Assembly (NCBI GenBank): GCA_963677395.2
Contig: OY781965.2
Span: forward strand, 3,286,001-3,350,000
Length of the DNA stretch: 64,000 bases
Direction: 5' to 3'
DNA from: G963667975 sp963677395
Lineage (GTDB): Bacteria; Bacteroidota; Bacteroidia; Bacteroidales; G963667975
Shown piece by piece: positions 10,155 through 18,431 of the stretch; the stretch's first letter is position 1, and every line of letters begins with the position of its first letter. A model generated the notes under the pieces. That model had not been told where the DNA came from and ran no database searches. It saw only the letters and a list, made by a program, of their open reading frames with translations. The translations under genes and the position numbers were made by a program.

Positions 10155-10802
10155 ATGGAACTTATACACACGCTGATTGATTTTGTCCTTCACATCGACA
10201 AACATCTTATTGAAATTGTTGGTAACTATCATGTTTGGACTTATCTGATCCTGTTTACAATCGTATTTTGTGAAACAGGTTTGGTTGTAACGCCCTTTCT
10301 CCCGGGAGATTCACTCCTGTTTGCTGCAGGAACTATTGCTGCACTGGATGGTAGTCCATTAAATATTGGATTACTTGTATTCATAATCTTTGTTGCAGCT
10401 TTTTCAGGGGATAACACCAATTATTGGATAGGACACTTTTTAGGACAAAAAGTATATGAGAAGGATTACAAGCTCATCAAGCGAAAAAACATTGACAAAA
10501 CCCATGAGTTTTATGAAAAATATGGTGGTAAAACCCTGATTATAGCTCGTTTCATGCCAATTGTCCGCACATTTGCCCCTTTTGTAGCAGGCATTGGGAA
10601 AATGACATATCGTCATTTCATCTTTTTCAGTTTACTCGGGAATCTTATCTGGGTAAACCTGTTTTGCTTTGCAGGTTATTTCTTCGGAAACATTGACTTT
10701 GTAAAGAATAACTTTTCAATTGTAATTATTGCAATTATTTTACTATCGCTTATCCCCCCTGTATTTGCAGCGTTAAAACACAAATTCAAATCTAAATCGT
10801 AA
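10155..10802 (+). CDS. DedA family membrane protein
   Basis: I choose the ATG at 10155 (MELIHTLIDFVLHIDKHL), which follows pit by 16 bases; an earlier in-frame start at 10089 would overlap pit by 50 bases and give a non-typical N-terminus. The core motifs are FCETGLVVTPFLPGDSLLFAAG, GDNTNYWIGHFLGQK and FYEKYGGKTLIIARFMPIVRTFAPFVAG. The last contains the conserved ARFMPxVRTFxPxxAG of DedA/SNARE-associated (VTT) proteins. Known: family members include undecaprenyl-phosphate and other lipid flippases. About 215 residues, four to six membrane segments. Co-transcribed with pit and kup by spacing. Confidence 0.88.
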   Translation: MELIHTLIDFVLHIDKHLIEIVGNYHVWTYLILFTIVFCETGLVVTPFLPGDSLLFAAGTIAALDGSPLNIGLLVFIIFVAAFSGDNTNYWIGHFLGQKVYEKDYKLIKRKNIDKTHEFYEKYGGKTLIIARFMPIVRTFAPFVAGIGKMTYRHFIFFSLLGNLIWVNLFCFAGYFFGNIDFVKNNFSIVIIAIILLSLIPPVFAALKHKFKSKS

Positions 10803-10808
10803 GCTTAT

Positions 10809-12785
10809 ATGAAAAAACATGCTGCCCATGGCGGTCTCGTTCCGGGACTCAGCCTTGCCGGTATTATTGTTACTCTGGGTATTGTTTATGGGGATATTGG
10901 GACTTCTCCCCTTTATGTAATGAAGGCAATTTTGAACAGCACGAATGATGTTACACCCAAATTTATATTGGGAGCACTTTCCTGTATCATCTGGACGCTT
11001 ACGTTACAAACAACCATAAAATATATTCTGATTACATTGCGAGCTGACAACAAAGGGGAAGGCGGAATATTTTCATTGTTTGCATTAATCAGAAAAAGAG
11101 CAAGCTGGGCTTATATGATTGCCATTATTGGTGGATGTACATTGCTGGCAGACGGAATCATAACTCCCTCGATTACGGTAACATCCGCTATAGAAGGTTT
11201 AAATACTTACAATCCAAATATTCCGGTAATTCCGGTTGTATTGGCAATAATTGTGTTTCTGTTTGTAATTCAGCAATTTGGAACAAATTTCCTTGGAAAA
11301 TCTTTTGGTCCCGTAATGTTTATATGGTTTTCATTTCTGGGAGTATTGGGATTGATCAATTTGTTCAGTTTTCCAATGGTATTGCAATCATTTAATCCAT
11401 ACTATGCATGGGACTTACTCACACACAATCCTTCCGGCATTTTGTTATTAGGGGCTGTATTTCTCTGTACTACAGGAGCTGAAGCTTTATATTCGGACCT
11501 TGGGCATTGTGGACTTAAAAATATTCGTATTAGCTGGATTTTTGTAAAATCAACTCTGATTCTAAATTACTTAGGACAGGGTGCCTGGATTCTATCGAAT
11601 GTATCTTCGTTGAAACCTAATATTAATCCGTTTTTTGCAATTATGCCTCAGGAAATTATTTTCTTTGGTGTTATCATTTCAACATTGGCCGCAATCATCG
11701 CAAGCCAGGCTTTAATAAGCGGATCTTATACAATCATCAGCGAGGCTATTTCATTAAATTTCTGGCCAAAAATCAAGATAAACCATCCTACAACTATCAA
11801 AGGACAGATGTATATTCCAAGTATAAACTGGTTTCTGTTTACGTGTTGTGTTCTGGTAATTATCTATTTCAGAGAGTCTTCAAAAATGGAAGCAGCCTAC
11901 GGTTTATCCATTACAATTACCATGTTAATGACAACCATGCTCCTGAGTGTTTATTTGAGACAACAAAAGATACCTATTTATATAATTGGAGTATTCTTAG
12001 CTATCTACGCTTCAATTGAAGGTGTATTTCTTTATTCAAATATGAATAAGTTTATGCATGGAGGCTGGGTTACCATTGTAATTGCAGGATTGTTACTTGC
12101 AATTATGTATTTCTGGTACAATGGACGCAAAATCAAAGATTCATTCTATGATTATATCAAAATAGAGCCTTATCTTCCTGTTATTGAAGACCTGAGTAAA
12201 GACAAAGATATCCCTAAATATGCCACAAACCTCGTGTATGTTACACGTGCAAAACGAGCCAAAGATCTGGAATCAAAAATTATATACTCATTACTCCATA
12301 AACAGCCTAAACGTGCAGACGTATATTGGTTTCTTCATGTAAGAACTTGTGATGATCCTTATAAAATGGAATACGATGTAGTGGAACTTGTTCCAAATGT
12401 AGTGTACAGAGTCTATTTTAATTTAGGATTTAAAGTTCAACCCCGTATTAATCTTTACTTTAGACAGGTTGTTGAAGAGCTGGTTAATCAGGAAAAATAT
12501 GATGTACTAAGCAGATATAAATCGTTAAGAGATCATAAGGTATTAGCTGATTTTCGTTTTGTAATCATCGATCGAATTCAGAATTACGACTTTGATTTCC
12601 CGGCATTTAAGCAATTTGTTATGAACTTCTATTATATATTGAAACGAATCGGCATATCTGACGTAAAAGCTCTTGGGCTTGATTCAAGCATGGTTACTAT
12701 TGAAGAAGTTCCTCTGATCCAGGATCAGAAGCATAAGAAAAAACTAATCAAAGGTGATTACGAAGAAATGTTGAGAAGGACATAA
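10809..12785 (+). CDS. kup: Potassium uptake protein, KUP/HAK family
   Basis: 658 residues. The N-terminal GIVYGDIGTSPLYVMKAI signature is diagnostic of Kup/HAK/KT K+:H+ symporters. Other family blocks are ADNKGEGGIFSLFALI, GGCTLLADGIITPSITVTSAIEGL and TGAEALYSDLGHCG. About 12 membrane segments occupy residues 15-445, followed by a cytoplasmic domain of about 210 residues, the usual size. It starts six bases after dedA and ends inside a perfect 30-bp palindrome that probably terminates the transcript. Inner membrane, K+ import. Confidence 0.93.
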   Translation: MKKHAAHGGLVPGLSLAGIIVTLGIVYGDIGTSPLYVMKAILNSTNDVTPKFILGALSCIIWTLTLQTTIKYILITLRADNKGEGGIFSLFALIRKRASWAYMIAIIGGCTLLADGIITPSITVTSAIEGLNTYNPNIPVIPVVLAIIVFLFVIQQFGTNFLGKSFGPVMFIWFSFLGVLGLINLFSFPMVLQSFNPYYAWDLLTHNPSGILLLGAVFLCTTGAEALYSDLGHCGLKNIRISWIFVKSTLILNYLGQGAWILSNVSSLKPNINPFFAIMPQEIIFFGVIISTLAAIIASQALISGSYTIISEAISLNFWPKIKINHPTTIKGQMYIPSINWFLFTCCVLVIIYFRESSKMEAAYGLSITITMLMTTMLLSVYLRQQKIPIYIIGVFLAIYASIEGVFLYSNMNKFMHGGWVTIVIAGLLLAIMYFWYNGRKIKDSFYDYIKIEPYLPVIEDLSKDKDIPKYATNLVYVTRAKRAKDLESKIIYSLLHKQPKRADVYWFLHVRTCDDPYKMEYDVVELVPNVVYRVYFNLGFKVQPRINLYFRQVVEELVNQEKYDVLSRYKSLRDHKVLADFRFVIIDRIQNYDFDFPAFKQFVMNFYYILKRIGISDVKALGLDSSMVTIEEVPLIQDQKHKKKLIKGDYEEMLRRT

Positions 12786-12810
12786 GAGGCTTTTTAAAAA
12801 GCCTCTTATG
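12781..12810. terminator. Bidirectional terminator-like perfect palindrome
   Basis: A 30-base perfect palindrome with arms CATAAGAGGCTTTTT and its complement. It contains the kup stop codon and lies 13 bases from the stop of the convergent OMP gene, so it can serve both. The T and A runs are internal to the stem. Confidence 0.75.
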
Positions 12811-12823
12811 TATAAAATAGGAG

Positions 12824-13366
12824 TTATAATCCAAAACCTACTGCTAAACCAACGCGGATTCCAAACCCTTCGACTCCCCAATTGGTATCAAAATCGGAAG
12901 AACTTCCACCATCTTTATATTCAAACGAACCGGATGAATAACTTGGTCCGGCAAAAATATCTAAAGAGATGCCACTATCATAAATCCATTGGCGTCCAAT
13001 CAATACACCACCTCCGATTGATGAAAAAGTAGCTTCAGATTTTGTGTCTGTATTGGTTAGATTAAAACGTTGATAACGCAAATAAGGAGCAAAATAAGTT
13101 CCTGATAATGCATTGCCTTTAATATAACGACGGTATTCAGGAGTAATAATAATGCCTCGGTATTTAGAATCATCTATTTTTATTCCTGTATAACTAATAC
13201 CAAGTTGCAAGGATTGTAAATCATCTATTTTACGTTCGTAAAATACGGTACCCGTGCTTAAAATAAGACTTAACGGATTAAATTTCAATACATTTTTCTC
13301 TGTACTTTGGCTAAACACCTGAAGACTGATTAATCCTCCTAAAATGAGTAATGCGATTTTTTTCAT
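12824..13366 (-). CDS. Outer-membrane beta-barrel protein, DUF3575-like
   Basis: 180 residues with a signal peptide (MKKIALLILGGLISLQVFSQ). The body alternates short amphipathic strands: LKFNPLSLILSTGTVFYERK, QLGISYTGIKI, GTYFAPYLRYQRF and the terminal GFGIRVGLAVGFGL. This matches the small DUF3575 family of Bacteroidota outer-membrane proteins, probably an eight-stranded barrel. Known function: none general. It is convergent with kup and has its own upstream region of 130 bases. Confident on location, moderate on family. Confidence 0.75.
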   Translation of the reverse strand: MKKIALLILGGLISLQVFSQSTEKNVLKFNPLSLILSTGTVFYERKIDDLQSLQLGISYTGIKIDDSKYRGIIITPEYRRYIKGNALSGTYFAPYLRYQRFNLTNTDTKSEATFSSIGGGVLIGRQWIYDSGISLDIFAGPSYSSGSFEYKDGGSSSDFDTNWGVEGFGIRVGLAVGFGL

Positions 13367-13434
13367 GGTTTCTGTTTATTTACTTTGTTAGGATCATAAA
13401 TTAAACAATTCTCATGCCAAAGTTCAAACATAAA

Positions 13435-13464
13435 TAGCCTGTGTAACATAGGCTACACAGGCTA
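13435..13464 (-). terminator. Hairpin downstream of hsp20
   Basis: TAGCCTGTGTA and TACACAGGCTA form 11-bp perfect arms around an 8-base loop, 32 bases beyond the hsp20 stop codon. On the minus strand only a short U-containing tail follows, so it may end transcription or protect the 3' end. Confidence 0.55.
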
Positions 13465-13496
13465 AAACAACAATCACCAATATTAATTTACTGATA

Positions 13497-13928
13497 TTAA
13501 GCAACTTCAATCCTTCTCACAGGTCTTTCTTTTGCTTCTTCTTTCTTTGGAATTGTAATCATTAATATCCCGTTTGCATGGACAGCAGAAATTTGTTCAC
13601 TGTTTACAAGTTGCGGCAGGCTAAATGAACGTGAGAAAGAAGTGTAACAGAATTCACGACGCATATACTTTGGAGTATTTTCATTCTTCTCATCTTTCTT
13701 TTCCGAAGAGATCGTAAGAATGTTATTATTCAGGTCAATTTTAAAGTCTTCTTTCGATAAGCCCGGTGCAGCAATTTCAATTTTGAAATCTTCCTTACTT
13801 TCCGAAATATTAACTGCAGGAACTGAAATACCGGTTTTAAAATCTGCCAGATCACTCAGAAAATCTTTTCCGAAAAACTCATCTGCAAATGCAGGAAATA
13901 CTAAATTTTTGCGAATCATTGGTAACAT
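13497..13928 (-). CDS. Hsp20/alpha-crystallin small heat-shock protein
   Basis: 143 residues. The alpha-crystallin domain spans about 36-130 (VPAVNISESKEDFKIEIAAPGLSKEDFKIDL ... VNSEQISAVHANGILMITIPKKE), with the conserved A-x-x-x-N-G-I/V-L motif as AVHANGILMI. Known: ATP-independent holdase for unfolding proteins in the cytoplasm. A strong Shine-Dalgarno, unusual for Bacteroidota, fixes the start at 13928 rather than at the second Met four codons in. The gene is monocistronic by its flanks. Confidence 0.93.
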   Translation of the reverse strand: MLPMIRKNLVFPAFADEFFGKDFLSDLADFKTGISVPAVNISESKEDFKIEIAAPGLSKEDFKIDLNNNILTISSEKKDEKNENTPKYMRREFCYTSFSRSFSLPQLVNSEQISAVHANGILMITIPKKEEAKERPVRRIEVA

Positions 13929-13936
13929 AATTATGT

Positions 13937-13944
13937 CCTCCTTA
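13937..13944 (-). promoter_or_regulatory. Strong Shine-Dalgarno before hsp20
   Basis: On the minus strand TAAGGAGG stands 8 bases before the ATG at 13928. Most genes in this window have no recognisable Shine-Dalgarno, as is typical of Bacteroidota, so this one suggests selection for high or rapid translation of the heat-shock protein. Confidence 0.7.
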
Positions 13945-14103
13945 TTTTAAATTTTTGAATTATATTATGTCATCTGCTTTTCAAATAGTATGCCACCAAG
14001 AATCTGGAGATAAATAACGTAAAAACACGCCATAATGACCGTTTTAATATAATAACTCACGAATAAAACTGCCAATTTGACTGTTTTAAAAAATAAACTG
14101 CAT

Positions 14104-14140
14104 AAAAAAAAAGCCTCTCCTAATGGAAAGGCTTTTTCTG
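14104..14140 (-). terminator. Rho-independent terminator after the kor operon
   Basis: On the minus strand AAGCCTTTCC, a short loop and GGAGAGGCTT form a stem with one mismatch, followed by an uninterrupted run of T. It lies 16 bases past the stop of the gamma subunit gene. Confidence 0.8.
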
Positions 14141-14155
14141 GTTTTGTACACTTAA

Positions 14156-14707
14156 TTAAAGAATATTCACTTCTTTAACAATGCTTTTACCTACTTCGAT
14201 CGCTTTTTCATTATCGGGAATAAGCTTATGGTGACGAGCTGGTAATGATTTTTCTAACCCTTTGCGGATGAATTCAGGCTGAACCAGAGGTTTAATTTTC
14301 AGGAATCCACCTAAAACAATCATGTTAAAGGTTTTATTCATGCCTGATCTGCTGGCTTCTTCAGCTGCTTCAATACTGTAGATATTGATATCTTTACGAC
14401 TTGGAATACGGGTAATACCGTTTGGATCGTAAATGAGCATTCCACCGGGTTTAACCATTGATTCGAATTTATCCATCGACTGTTGGTTGAGGATAATTGC
14501 AGTATCGTAACGATTAACTACAGGAGAACTGATGCGTTCGTCGCTGATGATAACGGTAACATTTGCTGTACCGCCACGCATTTCAGGACCGTATGAAGGC
14601 ATCCAACTTACTTCTTTATTTTGCATAATGCCTGAGTAGGCAAGAATTTTTCCCATTGAGAGAACACCTTGTCCACCAAATCCGGCAATGATGATTTCTT
14701 CGGTCAT
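14156..14707 (-). CDS. korC: 2-oxoacid:ferredoxin oxidoreductase, gamma subunit
   Basis: 183 residues. The N-terminal GFGGQGVLSMGKILAYSGIM block is the hallmark of the POR/KOR gamma domain, followed by SWMPSYGPEMRGGTANVTVI. Known: this subunit completes the 2-oxoacid:ferredoxin oxidoreductase (2-oxoglutarate or branched-chain type), which decarboxylates a 2-oxoacid to acyl-CoA and reduces ferredoxin. It is the last gene of the leftward operon ferredoxin-alpha-beta-gamma, 21 bases after the beta gene. Substrate preference (2-oxoglutarate or branched-chain 2-oxoacid) cannot be settled from sequence alone. Confidence 0.88.
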   Translation of the reverse strand: MTEEIIIAGFGGQGVLSMGKILAYSGIMQNKEVSWMPSYGPEMRGGTANVTVIISDERISSPVVNRYDTAIILNQQSMDKFESMVKPGGMLIYDPNGITRIPSRKDINIYSIEAAEEASRSGMNKTFNMIVLGGFLKIKPLVQPEFIRKGLEKSLPARHHKLIPDNEKAIEVGKSIVKEVNIL

Positions 14708-14728
14708 GGTTGTAAAATTTATACGTTA

Positions 14729-15520
14729 TTATTTTTTAACCAATTCGCCATCTACTTTAATGTCGCCAAGTGGGTAGAATGGGAACATATTCTCTTCCAT
14801 CCATTTGTTTGCCTGATTCGGAGTCATTTTCCAACCTGAGTTACAGTTTGAAACGATTTCAACGAACGAAACTCCTTTATTGAGTTTTTGGTTTTCAAAT
14901 GCTTTACGAAGAGCTTTTTTTGCCTTACGTACGCTACCCGGAGTATGAACACTTTGACGAGATACAAAGTAAGTTCCTGGTAATTGAGCGATAAGTTCGG
15001 TAATTTTCAACGGGAAACCCATTGTATCAACGTCACGACCATAAGGAGACGTGGATGACTTCATTCCGGGAAGGGTAGTTGGAGCCATTTGTCCACCAGT
15101 CATACCGTATATTCCATTGTTTACAAAAACAATGGTAATATTTTCGCCACGGTTACAAGCGTGAATAGTTTCAGCAGTCCCAATCGCAGCTAAATCGCCA
15201 TCACCCTGATATGTAAAAACATAATGATCGGGGAATAAGCGTTTGATGGCAGTAGCAACAGCCGGAGCACGACCGTGAGCAGCCTGCTGCATATCTATAT
15301 TCATAAAATCGTAAGCAAGAACTGAACAGCCTACAGGAGCAACACCTATTGTTTTTTCCTGAGCATCAAGTTCTTCAATAACTTCCATTACGAGACGGTG
15401 AGCAGTACCGTGTCCACAACCCGGGCAATAGCTCAGGACGTTTTCCGTCATCAGAGGGGTCCGTTTGTAAACTATGTTTTCCTCTTTGCGGATATCTTCT
15501 TTCGAAATATGTTCACTCAT
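14729..15520 (-). CDS. korB: 2-oxoacid:ferredoxin oxidoreductase, beta subunit (TPP-binding)
   Basis: 263 residues. LSYCPGCGHGTAHRLVMEVIEE (near residue 29) is the conserved CPGCGH start of the beta subunit. The thiamine pyrophosphate motif is GDGDLAAIGTAETIHACNRGENITIVFVNN (near 100-130), with GD at its head and NN at its end. IYGMTGGQMAPTT follows. Known: this subunit carries TPP and works with the alpha subunit in a cytoplasmic iron-sulfur enzyme. It starts two bases after the alpha-subunit stop, so translation is probably coupled. Confidence 0.9.
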   Translation of the reverse strand: MSEHISKEDIRKEENIVYKRTPLMTENVLSYCPGCGHGTAHRLVMEVIEELDAQEKTIGVAPVGCSVLAYDFMNIDMQQAAHGRAPAVATAIKRLFPDHYVFTYQGDGDLAAIGTAETIHACNRGENITIVFVNNGIYGMTGGQMAPTTLPGMKSSTSPYGRDVDTMGFPLKITELIAQLPGTYFVSRQSVHTPGSVRKAKKALRKAFENQKLNKGVSFVEIVSNCNSGWKMTPNQANKWMEENMFPFYPLGDIKVDGELVKK

Positions 15521-15522
15521 GA

Positions 15523-16605
15523 TTATTTCCCTCCAATAATTTTTTGTTCCATCGCATTCAGTACTTCATCGGGAGCAGGAATAATACCGCCGAAGCGTCC
15601 GTAATGTTCAATTTTAGTTTTGAACTCGGTGGCTAACTGAACGTCTTCAATCATTTGACCCGCATTCATTTCTACTACGAGCATACCTTTAACACGGTCG
15701 GCTAATTCGCGTAAAATCTGAGTTGGGAAAGGATATAAGGTAATTGGGCGTAAGAGACCTAATTTTAAGCCTTTTGCGCGACCTATTTCAATTGCTTTCT
15801 GGCAAATACGTGCACTTGAACCAAATGCTACAAAAATATAATCTGCATCTTCGCAATTGATCATCTCATAACGAACTTCTTTTTGGAGATCCGCATATTT
15901 AGCCTGGATACGCAGGTTTACCTGTTCCTGGCGATGTGAATCGAGTTCCAGAGAAGTAATGATGTTACGTTCACGGGTTTTAGGTTTTCCTAAAGTTGCC
16001 CATGGACATTCTTCAGCAATTTTCTCGTTGGTTTTACGAGGAATATAATCACTGAGTTCTACTTTTTCCATCATCTGGCCTATAACGCCATCTGAAAGAA
16101 TCATAGCAGGGTTACGATATTTGAAAGCTAATTCGAAACCGAGAATAGCAAAATCGTACATTTCCTGAACTGATGAGGGAGCCAGAGTGATTAAACGATA
16201 GTCACCATGACCACCACCTTTGGTAGCTTGGAAGTAGTCTGCTTGTGAAGGCTGAATAGTTCCCAGACCAGGACCGGCACGAACAACATTTACAACAAGG
16301 CAAGGCATTTCTGCACCTGCTAAATAGGATAAACCTTCCTGCATAAGGCTAACGCCAGGACTGGAAGAAGAGGTCATTGAGCGTTTGCCGCAACCGGCAG
16401 CACCATAAACCATGTTGATAGAAGCTACTTCACTTTCGGCTTGGAGTACAACCATTCCGGTTTTTTCCCATGGTTTTTCAGCCATGAGGTATTCCAAAAT
16501 TTCAGACTGCGGGGTTATCGGATAACCGAAATAGCCGTCGCAACCAGCACGAATGGCACCTTCAGCTACTGCTTCGTTGCCTTTCATTAATCTGAGTTCT
16601 TTCAT
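15523..16605 (-). CDS. korA: 2-oxoacid:ferredoxin oxidoreductase, alpha subunit
   Basis: 360 residues. GCDGYFGYPITPQSEILEYLM near residue 22 is the pyrimidine-binding (domain I) start of KorA/VorB proteins, and SSPGVSLMQEGLSYLAGAEMPCLVVNVVRAGPGLG follows. A C-terminal domain II is present (IFVAFGSSARICQKAI ... LLRPITLYPFP). The length fits VorB/KorA proteins without a fused gamma domain. It is the second gene of the operon, 25 bases after the ferredoxin-like subunit gene. Role: 2-oxoacid oxidation in an anaerobic or microaerobic reductive or oxidative branch of central metabolism. Confidence 0.9.
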   Translation of the reverse strand: MKELRLMKGNEAVAEGAIRAGCDGYFGYPITPQSEILEYLMAEKPWEKTGMVVLQAESEVASINMVYGAAGCGKRSMTSSSSPGVSLMQEGLSYLAGAEMPCLVVNVVRAGPGLGTIQPSQADYFQATKGGGHGDYRLITLAPSSVQEMYDFAILGFELAFKYRNPAMILSDGVIGQMMEKVELSDYIPRKTNEKIAEECPWATLGKPKTRERNIITSLELDSHRQEQVNLRIQAKYADLQKEVRYEMINCEDADYIFVAFGSSARICQKAIEIGRAKGLKLGLLRPITLYPFPTQILRELADRVKGMLVVEMNAGQMIEDVQLATEFKTKIEHYGRFGGIIPAPDEVLNAMEQKIIGGK

Positions 16606-16630
16606 TACCGTGAATATTTTAGTTTTTGAA

Positions 16631-16852
16631 TTATAACTTGACTTTATAAACTGTGATTACGCCGTCGGGACATACGATTGCACAGCTAGCACAGCCAATG
16701 CATTCTTCGTTAACTGTTTCAGCATAGTGATAACCTTTTCCGTTAACATTTTTCGACAGGGCAATAACACTGTTTGGACAAGCCGGTACACATACTTCGC
16801 ACCCTTTGCATCGTTCGATATTGATTACAATATCTCCTTTAACTTTTGCCAT
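16631..16852 (-). CDS. korD: 2-oxoacid:ferredoxin oxidoreductase, 4Fe-4S subunit
   Basis: 73 residues from the ATG at 16852 (MAKVKGDIVINIERCKGCEV). A longer in-frame start at 16945 adds 31 residues unlike the family and is rejected. Two 2[4Fe-4S] motifs are clear: CKGCEVCVPACP and CIGCASCAIVCP. Known: this is the delta/ferredoxin-like subunit that passes electrons from the TPP site to free ferredoxin. First gene of the korDABC operon. Confidence 0.88.
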   Translation of the reverse strand: MAKVKGDIVINIERCKGCEVCVPACPNSVIALSKNVNGKGYHYAETVNEECIGCASCAIVCPDGVITVYKVKL

Positions 16853-17046
16853 TGTATTGCTTTTTAAGTTTTGGTTGCTTAGTTTTTTCAACTTTTTTAG
16901 AGTCACGAAATTAGATAAATTTCCCGAGATAGAAAGGCTTTTCACCCTTTTTTAACTCTATTTAAAACAATTATCACAAAATCAAATAATTACACCAACA
17001 TCTAAAATACTTACAATACTGCGTTAACGATTCGTTATACCATAAA
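16853..17046. other. Intergenic region between korD and dnaN end
   Basis: No gene seen. It should hold the promoter of the leftward kor operon, but I could not pick out an unambiguous -7/-33 pair. It adjoins the nested inverted repeat at 17047-17194. Confidence 0.4.
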
Positions 17047-17194
17047 AAAAAGGCTGTTCAAAAAGTCTCTTATCTGACAAAAAAGACTTTCCCGACTTTC
17101 GGGACTCGGTCTGACAGCTACCATTCAATAAGTTGTCATATTGAGTCCCGAAAGTCGGGAAAATACATTAAGGCTGCGACTTTTTGAGCAGCCT
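17047..17194. repeat. Nested inverted-repeat element after dnaN
   Basis: Two inverted repeats lie one inside the other. The outer arms AGGCTGTTCAAAAAGT and ACTTTTTGAGCAGCCT differ at one base. The inner 19-bp arms TTCCCGACTTTCGGGACTC and their exact complement flank a central part of about 35 bases, and each inner arm holds the small dyad CCCGA/TCGGG. On the dnaN side a local stem AGGCTGC/GCAGCCT can form alone and act as the dnaN terminator. The nested form resembles a miniature inverted-repeat element or a composite of two terminators. Confidence 0.7.
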
Positions 17195-17215
17195 CTTTAT
17201 TTGTATTTCTGTTTG

Positions 17216-18358
17216 TTATTGATTAAGCATTACAGGCATCACAAGCATCAGGATATCTTCGTTTTCGTTCTCCTTTTCTTCAGGCATTATTAAGCCTGCA
17301 CGATTAGGTTGTGACATTTCGAAACGAATATTCTCACAATCGATATTGTTAAGCATTTCCTGAATGTATTTTGAGTTGAAACCTATTTCCATAGGATCAC
17401 CGTCATAATTGCATGTAAGGCGTTCTTTTGCTTCGTTTGAATAATCCAGGTCTTCTGCTGACAAAACAAGTTCCTGTCCATTAATTTTGAATCGAACTTG
17501 ATGCGTGGACTGGTTTGCGAAAATTGCAATACGTTTGATCGAATTTAAGATCTGAAGACGATCAACAATGAGTTGGTTTGGGTTATTCTTTGGAATAACA
17601 GCTTCGTAATTAGGATACTTTCCATCAATCAAACGACAGATAAGCAGATAGTTTTCGAAGGTAAAGAAGGAATTTACCTGATTATATTCGATGACAACCT
17701 CTGTATCTTCTTTCCGGGAACCTAAAATTCCTTTTAACTGGTTCAGTGGTTTCTTCGGGAGAATAAATGAAGCTGAATGATCTGATTTTGAATCTGTTCT
17801 ACGATATCTCACTAATTTATGAGCATCTGTGGCAACAAAAGTCACATCATCAGGTGTTAGTTCACAAAATACGCCTGACATTACAGGGCGAAGCTCATCA
17901 GTACCAGCTGCAAATAATGTTTTGTTGATTGCAGTGGCAATTACTGATGAAAGTAAAATTGTACGGGTTGTATTTTCCGATACAGGTAAAGAAGGATATT
18001 CATTTCCATTTTGACCCGTAAGTTTGTATTTACCTTCACCTGTAGAAATTTCAACTGCATAGTTTTCGGTGTTCACATTGAAATTCAATGGAATATTGTC
18101 GAAAGTTTTTAGGGTTTCAAGTAATATCTTGGCGGGAATTGCAATAGTTCCGTTTTCTGCGTCTTCCTGAATTGCATTATCGAGTTTCAACGTAACAATC
18201 ATGGTGGTTTCCAGATCGGATGCAGTTATTTTCAGGGTTTCTCCATCAAGATTGAACAAAAAATGATCGAGAATGGGTACAGTACTACTGGTGCTGATTA
18301 CGCCGCTGATTGACTGTAAACTCTTTGATAATTCGGAGCTATTAACGATAAATCTCAT
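17216..18358 (-). CDS. dnaN: DNA polymerase III beta subunit (sliding clamp)
   Basis: 380 residues, the usual length (about 370-375). MRFIVNSSELSKSLQSISGVISTSSTVPILDHFLF at the start, LLSSVIATAINKTLFAAGTDELRPVMSGVF in the second domain and the terminal MLVMPVMLNQ (the M-P-M/V-R-like end) are typical. Known: a ring-shaped homodimer that tethers replicative polymerase to DNA. In Bacteroidota dnaN often follows gldF-gldG and a DUF4340 gene as it does here. The spacing of 73 bases to the upstream DUF4340 gene leaves room for its own promoter. Confidence 0.95.
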   Translation of the reverse strand: MRFIVNSSELSKSLQSISGVISTSSTVPILDHFLFNLDGETLKITASDLETTMIVTLKLDNAIQEDAENGTIAIPAKILLETLKTFDNIPLNFNVNTENYAVEISTGEGKYKLTGQNGNEYPSLPVSENTTRTILLSSVIATAINKTLFAAGTDELRPVMSGVFCELTPDDVTFVATDAHKLVRYRRTDSKSDHSASFILPKKPLNQLKGILGSRKEDTEVVIEYNQVNSFFTFENYLLICRLIDGKYPNYEAVIPKNNPNQLIVDRLQILNSIKRIAIFANQSTHQVRFKINGQELVLSAEDLDYSNEAKERLTCNYDGDPMEIGFNSKYIQEMLNNIDCENIRFEMSQPNRAGLIMPEEKENENEDILMLVMPVMLNQ

Positions 18359-18431
18359 TTTTCACTGTATTTGATAAATGCAAAGTTAGTGGAATAAACT
18401 TTATGTTCCTATTTATTTTTCAACACCCTGA

